From IMG/VR virus record IMGVR_UViG_3300031898_000016, positions 1 to 25,065 of that record: 25,065 nt of DNA; one strand, written 5' to 3'. Positions 21,842 to 25,065 of this stretch are shown piece by piece. The notes under the pieces were generated by a model, which saw only the letters and a program-made list of their open reading frames with translations, searched no databases and was not told where the DNA came from. This DNA is from a virus. The translations under genes and the position numbers were made by a program. How positions within the stretch are numbered: the first letter of the stretch is position 1; each line of letters starts with the position of its first letter.

Positions 21842-21893
21842 TTTCAGTTTCACCTCCGGGATTGGTGACATCCCAATGTTCGAACAGTTTCAT
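21834..21893 (-). CDS. Possible 19-aa coupled mini-ORF
   Basis: The ATG overlaps the stop of the RHH-like gene (ATGA) and the frame ends 5 nt inside the next gene, bridging the two. The product is MKLFEHWDVTNPGGETESE. The Shine-Dalgarno of the downstream gene lies inside it. It may be a true peptide or only keep ribosomes on the message. Confidence 0.35.
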   Translation of the reverse strand: MKLFEHWDVTNPGGETESE

Positions 21894-22246
21894 GATACCC
21901 TCTGTCTCCTCGCAGCCCGCTTCTCAAGCACCTTAAGGATCTGGATGATCCCGCTCCTGTAGGCTTCATCTGGAGTCATGAACGGAATCTCCTCTGAGTG
22001 CACAGCATCTGCAATTATCGAGCGCTGGGCGCCCGGAACGTTGACCGTGACGCGCCCGCCGTGCCCCCTGGGTGGAGCCTTCCGCTTCTTCAGGGAATAC
22101 CTCTTAATGATTCTAGATCCGGCCAGCCTCGCAAGGGTGTTCCTGTCCTTCAGTTTTGGGTCGCCGAGTCCCTGCAAAACCTCGTCGATCCAGCGCGCGA
22201 GCGCGGTCGGCATGATGATCGAGGCCCTGCCGCCTTCCACTTTCAT
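21890..22246 (-). CDS. Two-module RHH-like DNA-binding protein, candidate regulator of the motif
   Basis: 118 aa with two similar halves. Each has a short strand followed by two helices: ASIIMPTALARWIDEVLQGL with TLARLAGSRIIKRY, and GRVTVNVPGAQRSIIADAV with DEAYRSGIIQILKVLEKR. The strand-helix-helix order resembles ribbon-helix-helix repressors, and the linker is highly basic (KKRKAPPRGHGG). A protein with two such units could bind an inverted repeat as one chain. It is transcribed away from motif copy 5, so it may control itself and the other copies. The ATG follows GGGGGG and overlaps a leader mini-ORF. DNA binding is inferred. Confidence 0.6.
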   Translation of the reverse strand: MKVEGGRASIIMPTALARWIDEVLQGLGDPKLKDRNTLARLAGSRIIKRYSLKKRKAPPRGHGGRVTVNVPGAQRSIIADAVHSEEIPFMTPDEAYRSGIIQILKVLEKRAARRQRVS

Positions 22247-22296
22247 GGCCCCCCTATCACACGCTGATTTCTTAAGCTATTCCTTCCCGCGCCCAA
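22243..22296 (-). CDS. Possible 17-aa leader ORF before the RHH-like gene
   Basis: TTG 22296 opens an 18-codon frame whose stop overlaps the regulator ATG (ATGA), the same layout as the portal leader ORF. It begins 15 nt after motif copy 5 and is preceded by GAGGGCC. The rare start codon keeps the call weak. Confidence 0.3.
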   Translation of the reverse strand: MGAGRNSLRNQRVIGGP

Positions 22297-22311
22297 GTTG
22301 GCCCTCGGGAA

Positions 22312-22329
22312 GGTATAGCCGGGTATGTC
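22312..22329 (-). promoter_or_regulatory. 18-bp palindromic motif, copy 5 (RHH-like operon)
   Basis: Minus strand GACATACCCGGCTATACC, the most diverged copy. Its centre is 35 bp from that of copy 6, so the divergent promoters of this regulatory region lie side by side. Confidence 0.6.
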
Positions 22330-22346
22330 CCCTGGAAAGGCATAAT

Positions 22347-22364
22347 AACATAGCCCGATATGTC
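22347..22364 (+). promoter_or_regulatory. 18-bp palindromic motif, copy 6
   Basis: AACATAGCCCGATATGTC, 12 nt before the ATG at 22377. Upstream CATAATA could serve as a TATA-like element. The gap ends AACTGGC just before ATG, as it does after copy 4. Confidence 0.75.
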
Positions 22365-22376
22365 AGGCCAACTGGC

Positions 22377-22568
22377 ATGGTCGCGCGCGAGTGGGAAGTT
22401 GAGAGCGTGACAGATCTGATCCGCCTCCTCGGTTTCCTGCATACGAAACTCGGTATGCGTTCGCTCTTGATCAAGAACGAAGACTATTGGATCGACACGC
22501 CCGAGATGCGCCTGCAGAGCGCGTATGAGATCATGCGGCTGAGGGAGGGCCTTGCGAAAGGGGTATGA
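22377..22568 (+). CDS. Small unknown early-region protein, 63 aa
   Basis: Starts at ATG 22377, 12 nt after motif copy 6, with no Shine-Dalgarno, so probably leaderless. The product (MVAREWEVESVTDLIRLLGF...) is helical and charged, with no recognised family. It overlaps the winged-helix gene by 17 nt. Given that neighbour, a regulatory role is possible but not shown. Confidence 0.6.
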   Translation: MVAREWEVESVTDLIRLLGFLHTKLGMRSLLIKNEDYWIDTPEMRLQSAYEIMRLREGLAKGV

Positions 22569-22788
22569 CTTCCTGTCAGTCGTGGAGATCCTGAAGACTC
22601 TTGCTCCGAGCCCTGCGAGGATGACCGAGGTCACCAGAGCGAGCGGCTTCTCTTGCCGCGCGCGAGCATACCGATACGTACGGTTCTGCATGGAGACGCG
22701 CCTTGTGCGGAGGGAAGGGATGTTGTATACCCTTACTGAGGCCGGACGGACGCTCGTCGAGGTATGTAGTGAAAACGCTACAAAGTGA
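22552..22788 (+). CDS. Winged-helix protein (HTH_45-like)
   Basis: 78 aa with the full winged-helix order: SVVEILKTLAP, a recognition-helix region (MTEVTRASGFSCRARAYRYV), FCMETRLVRREGMLYTLTEA for the wing and GRTLVEVC for the last helix. This resembles the archaeal HTH_45 family. A TTG start is used, with GAGGGAGG close upstream; no better start is in frame before the domain. It is a second candidate for the protein that binds the 18-bp motif. Confidence 0.72.
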   Translation: MRKGYDFLSVVEILKTLAPSPARMTEVTRASGFSCRARAYRYVRFCMETRLVRREGMLYTLTEAGRTLVEVCSENATK

Positions 22789-22793
22789 TATAA

Positions 22794-22811
22794 GACATAG
22801 CCCGATATGTC
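22794..22811 (+). promoter_or_regulatory. 18-bp palindromic motif, copy 7
   Basis: GACATAGCCCGATATGTC, the consensus copy, 12 nt before ATG 22824. GATATAAG directly upstream (22786-22793) is a plausible TATA box, which would place the motif between TATA and the transcript start, as for a repressor site. Confidence 0.8.
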
Positions 22812-22823
22812 CCCCGAATCCAG

Positions 22824-23186
22824 ATGAGCGAAGTTGAGAAGTTCACATCTGAAGCACCCGAACCACAAGCTCCGGAAAAGAGGCCACCATTCCTGAAGCT
22901 TCGCCCCCCAGAGGGCGATAAGCTCTTCGGCTACAAGGTCAAGGTCATAGGCGAGCCGCGCCAAGTTGTCACGAAGCACGGCCAGAAGACCTTCGTAGAT
23001 GTCGAACTCCTTGAGACCACTGATGACAGGGTGAAGCCGGGATACTTCACGGTCGTTCCTCCGACGATGCTCGAGGACCAACTAAGGAGACTCGGTTGGG
23101 TTGCCGCGAGGATCCTGCTGATCGCCAACACTGGCAAGCCAACCGGGAAGCCCTACTTCCAATTCAGGGTTCAGGAGGTAAAGTGA
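22824..23186 (+). CDS. OB-fold, SSB-like protein
   Basis: 120 aa. After an acidic, Pro-rich N-terminus (~25 aa), FGYKVKVIGEPRQVV, KTFVDVELLETTDDRV and a final strand PYFQFRVQEVK follow the five-strand pattern of an OB fold, as in single-stranded DNA-binding proteins. The start has no Shine-Dalgarno and lies 12 nt after motif copy 7. It would act with the helicase and Cas4-like nuclease, although it is encoded 13 kb away. Nucleic-acid binding is inferred from fold pattern. Confidence 0.65.
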   Translation: MSEVEKFTSEAPEPQAPEKRPPFLKLRPPEGDKLFGYKVKVIGEPRQVVTKHGQKTFVDVELLETTDDRVKPGYFTVVPPTMLEDQLRRLGWVAARILLIANTGKPTGKPYFQFRVQEVK

Positions 23187-23187
23187 G

Positions 23188-23484
23188 ATGGACATCTGGC
23201 AGATCATAACGGGCATGGCTTGGGGCGTCCTCTCGGGCGCTCTAATAGCAGCGGCGGGCTATCTGAAGTCAATCAAGCCGGAAGGGATTGAGGAGTTCGA
23301 TCCGGTCAAGTTCTTGACAACCCTCGCGATAGGAGCAGTCGCGGGCGGATACGCAAGTTGGTCGGGCACGGGATACGACTTTGCCCTGACGTTCTTGGTC
23401 GCGGGTGGATACACTGTGCTCATAGAGAACTGGCTGAAGGCCATCATACGATGGTTCAAGGTAGTAACGCCAGGGGTGAAATGA
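23188..23484 (+). CDS. Membrane protein, holin-like
   Basis: 98 aa with three hydrophobic segments: MAWGVLSGALIAAAGYL, LTTLAIGAVAGGYASW and ALTFLVAGGYTVLIENW, and a basic C-terminus (KAIIRWFKVVTPGVK). The size and small-residue-rich helices are like holins. A GGAGGT site lies 9 nt before the ATG. No endolysin is seen nearby, so the lysis role is only a possibility. Confidence 0.65.
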   Translation: MDIWQIITGMAWGVLSGALIAAAGYLKSIKPEGIEEFDPVKFLTTLAIGAVAGGYASWSGTGYDFALTFLVAGGYTVLIENWLKAIIRWFKVVTPGVK

Positions 23485-23485
23485 G

Positions 23486-23932
23486 ATGGACGGCGAGATC
23501 ATAGTCATACTGGCGATAGCGGGAGTCGCAGCCCTCATCTTCGGCATACCCCTGATATCCAAGTGGATCAAGAGCAAGCGCGAGGAGGAGCAGCCCAAGG
23601 GCATGGTCCCTACTGTTTCAGTTTCGGGCGGCCCGGTCTTGCCATCCGCGCGCGGAGTTCCGACAGATCTCCTCTCAGCACAGCAACAACTGGATGCCCT
23701 ACTCGCGAAGCTGAATCAGGACAGAGAGCAGCTGACGGTTGACCTCAATACTCTGCACACCTACAACGCGGAGATGCAGCAGCGCGCGGAGTTCTACATC
23801 AGGGAGATCGGCAGGACAAAGAAGGCCCGCAAGGATTTCGAGGAGATCAAGAGGGCGATCGACAGGACGACTGAGGGAGTGGGAGAGCTCCAGACCGCGC
23901 TATCGAGGGCGACCTCGGGTGAGTCCTCATGA
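23486..23932 (+). CDS. Membrane-anchored coiled-coil protein
   Basis: 148 aa: an N-terminal membrane helix (IIVILAIAGVAALIFGIPLI), a basic stop (KWIKSKREEE), a flexible linker and a long coiled coil (~residues 70-145, e.g. QQQLDALLAKLNQDREQLTV). The shape recalls spanins or membrane tethers. It lies 1 nt after the holin-like gene and overlaps the next one, so the three probably act together. Confidence 0.65.
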   Translation: MDGEIIVILAIAGVAALIFGIPLISKWIKSKREEEQPKGMVPTVSVSGGPVLPSARGVPTDLLSAQQQLDALLAKLNQDREQLTVDLNTLHTYNAEMQQRAEFYIREIGRTKKARKDFEEIKRAIDRTTEGVGELQTALSRATSGESS

Positions 23933-24300
23933 GCAAGAAGTCAAAGATCTACGTCAAGGGTAGCGAAGTCACCATAGTGGACAAGGAGAGCAAGGTCACC
24001 AAGAAGGATGTTGAGGACTACATCCTCGAGCTGAACGAGCAGGTTGAGAAAGCGCGCTCTCTGATCTTCCGCAACAGGATCACTCAGGCTTTGGCAGCGG
24101 GAGCTTGTGTCGTCCTATCGTTCCTCGTGCTTCTGGCAAAGACAGCAGGCACGGCTGGGCCTCCATCGGAGTTGCAGTTCCCTGCTTCTTTAGTTGCTCC
24201 ATTTTCAGATCCTTCCATAATTGCCATCTTGATCATGCTCATCGGGCTGGGGTTGGCAATTCACGCGGCGTTCTTCATGCCATCACCGCAACTCGAGTGA
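23929..24300 (+). CDS. Membrane protein, third of the cluster
   Basis: 123 aa: a charged N-terminus with a short coiled coil (VEDYILELNEQVEKARSLIF), a membrane helix (ALAAGACVVLSFLVLLA), a loop and a second membrane helix (IIAILIMLIGLGLAIHAAFF). No family recognised. The ATGA overlap couples it to the preceding coiled-coil gene. Confidence 0.65.
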   Translation: MSKKSKIYVKGSEVTIVDKESKVTKKDVEDYILELNEQVEKARSLIFRNRITQALAAGACVVLSFLVLLAKTAGTAGPPSELQFPASLVAPFSDPSIIAILIMLIGLGLAIHAAFFMPSPQLE

Positions 24301-24350
24301 TCACTCTTGGGGAAAGAGGGCAGTCGAGTCCCGCAGGGGGCGAGACGACC

Positions 24351-24410
24351 GGGCGTAGCGAGCGAGGGGACAATAAGTGATGAGCAACAGCGCTCGTCAG
24401 GGCTACGCTC
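24351..24410 (+). other. Possible structured leader in a 222-bp gap
   Basis: After the membrane cluster, 24301-24522 holds no certain gene. GGGCGTAGC (24351-24359) can pair with GCTACGCTC (24402-24410, one G-U pair), and GAGCG (24360-24364) with CGCTC (24391-24395), giving nested stems. It could be a structured RNA or chance in GC-rich DNA. Confidence 0.3.
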
Positions 24411-24526
24411 GCCAATCTCGCCTCAAGTTATACGACTCTTCCTGCAATCTAAGAACCCTTCGAGGATCTCCACTTATCATTGGTCTCGGACTCAAAGCCC
24501 TCCCCCTGAAAGGTGATCGCGGATGA
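24380..24526 (+). CDS. Possible 48-aa protein
   Basis: ATG 24380 opens a 48-aa frame (MSNSARQGYARQSRLKLYDS...) that ends in an ATGA overlap with the next gene, the same joint used throughout this genome. GAGGGG lies ~11 nt upstream. Composition is not convincingly protein-like and a second frame (24307-24516) is also open, so the call is weak. Confidence 0.35.
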   Translation: MSNSARQGYARQSRLKLYDSSCNLRTLRGSPLIIGLGLKALPLKGDRG

Positions 24527-24888
24527 GCAAGCGCGATGACGATATCATTGTCATCAGTCCCAAGACGAAGCAACCAACCTCAATCATGGACAGTTTCATC
24601 TTTCCATTCGTCAAGGGGGCTCGTGCCATACCCGTCAATGCTATGGTGTCGAAGGCGTTTGTTTGGCGCAAGACTCCTGGGGAGAACGCGGTCGAAATCG
24701 CCCTTGTTTGGGACCAGGGCGTGACGCTGAAATACAAAGATAAGGTCTGGCGCGAAGAGGGAGACGCGCACATCAACATCTCCTTTGATCACTTGGCAGA
24801 GATCATCCAAGATTCACTTAGGATCCTAAGACGATATCATCGCGCCAACTATCGAAGGGCATTAGCTAACGAGGACGGTGATCGCTGA
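24523..24888 (+). CDS. Unknown protein, 121 aa
   Basis: Starts at ATG 24523 with AAAGGTGA 7 nt upstream. It has a moderately hydrophobic beta-rich middle (VEIALVWDQGVTLKYKDKVW) and a basic helical C-terminus (DSLRILRRYHRANYRRAL). No family recognised; no membrane segment. It overlaps the following zinc-ribbon gene. Confidence 0.65.
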   Translation: MSKRDDDIIVISPKTKQPTSIMDSFIFPFVKGARAIPVNAMVSKAFVWRKTPGENAVEIALVWDQGVTLKYKDKVWREEGDAHINISFDHLAEIIQDSLRILRRYHRANYRRALANEDGDR

Positions 24889-25015
24889 TTGTCCCTGCGG
24901 GTCGTTCTCGCGTGCGGCCACGAAACGGATCCTCTCGCACGGCTTCCCGCTCAGGCGGAAATACGTCTGTCTGAAGTGCAGGACGCCGCAGGTAGTGGTT
25001 GAGGTTGCGAAGTGA
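24878..25015 (+). CDS. 45-aa zinc-ribbon protein
   Basis: GTG 24878 opens a 45-aa frame with CPC (residues 5-7) and CLKC (31-34) around a basic middle (KRILSHGFPLRRKY), a short zinc-ribbon pattern. It overlaps the upstream gene by 11 nt and ends in a GTGA overlap with the next gene. Third ribbon protein in the window. Confidence 0.6.
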   Translation: MIADCPCGSFSRAATKRILSHGFPLRRKYVCLKCRTPQVVVEVAK

Positions 25016-25065
25016 CTTTCCAAGAGCCGAAAGAGGCCCTCCTCTCGATCTCAGGTTCAACAAGT
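25012..25065 (+). CDS. 5' end of a gene cut by the right edge
   Basis: GTG 25012 overlaps the stop of the zinc-ribbon gene (GTGA) and stays open to the edge (MTFQEPKEALLSISGSTS...). Too short to identify. The coupling pattern is the evidence that it is a gene. Confidence 0.45.
   Translation, partial: MTFQEPKEALLSISGSTS

Noticed and set aside
22272-23081. Minus-strand 269-aa open frame
   Set aside because: It crosses three motif copies and lies antisense to the winged-helix and OB-fold genes, both of which have recognisable domain patterns.
24307-24516. 69-aa plus-strand open frame in the 222-bp gap
   Set aside because: TTG start without ribosome site, low-complexity product, and no coupling to the next gene, unlike the 24380 frame.
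1-25065. tRNA, rRNA, integrase or insertion sequence
   Set aside because: None recognised by eye: no cloverleaf with a TTCRANNC arm was found, and no tyrosine or serine recombinase or transposase motif.

Overview
This window looks like part of the genome of a head-tailed double-stranded DNA virus or provirus (HK97-type capsid, class Caudoviricetes) that infects an archaeon. The virion genes are unmistakable: large terminase, portal, protease-scaffold, HK97-fold major capsid protein, connector proteins, tail tube, tail chaperones, tape measure and baseplate hub. The archaeal assignment is an inference from four signs. First, genes directly behind the repeated promoter-like motif have no Shine-Dalgarno site, while genes inside operons have GGAGG/GGTGA sites. 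Second, two accessory genes carry archaeal-type TATA boxes about 30 bp before the start. Third, there is a pilin-like membrane protein and a winged-helix protein resembling the archaeal HTH_45 family. Fourth, arginine is often encoded by AGG/AGA. I cannot name the host lineage. No integrase, tRNA, rRNA, insertion sequence or CRISPR array was seen.

Layout. 1-7860 (minus strand): a connector and tail operon read right to left: unknown SH3-like protein, head-tail adaptor, small membrane protein, gp10-like protein, tail terminator, tail tube, G/T chaperones, tape measure, 52-aa protein, baseplate hub and a fibre-like protein cut by the window edge. 7861-8031: divergent control region with an 8-site array phased at 10 bp inside a 15-bp inverted repeat, flanked by two copies of an 18-bp palindromic motif. 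8032-15266 (plus): AAA+ helicase, Cas4-like nuclease, LAGLIDADG protein, coiled-coil protein, MazG-like and other nucleotide-pool genes, zinc-ribbon proteins and the large terminase. 15348-15968: an accessory gene with its own TATA box. 15996-17685 (minus): RHH-like protein, major capsid protein, decoration protein. 17801-20702 (plus): mini-ORF, portal, protease-scaffold. 20779-22296 (minus): pilin-like accessory gene, then a two-module RHH-like regulator with its neighbours. 22377-25065 (plus): small protein, winged-helix protein, OB-fold protein, three membrane or coiled-coil proteins and small unknown genes running off the right edge.

How it fits together. The same 18-bp motif (consensus near GACATAGCCCGATATGTC) occurs seven times, at the head of nearly every core operon and 9-12 nt before several start codons, so the virus seems to use one promoter/operator for a genome-wide regulon. 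The two accessory genes use ordinary TATA boxes instead. Genes inside operons are packed with ATGA, TGATG or GTGA stop-start overlaps, and several mini-ORFs sit between the motif and the first large gene. The capsid genes are split over both strands, with the capsid protein and portal diverging from a shared 115-bp region.
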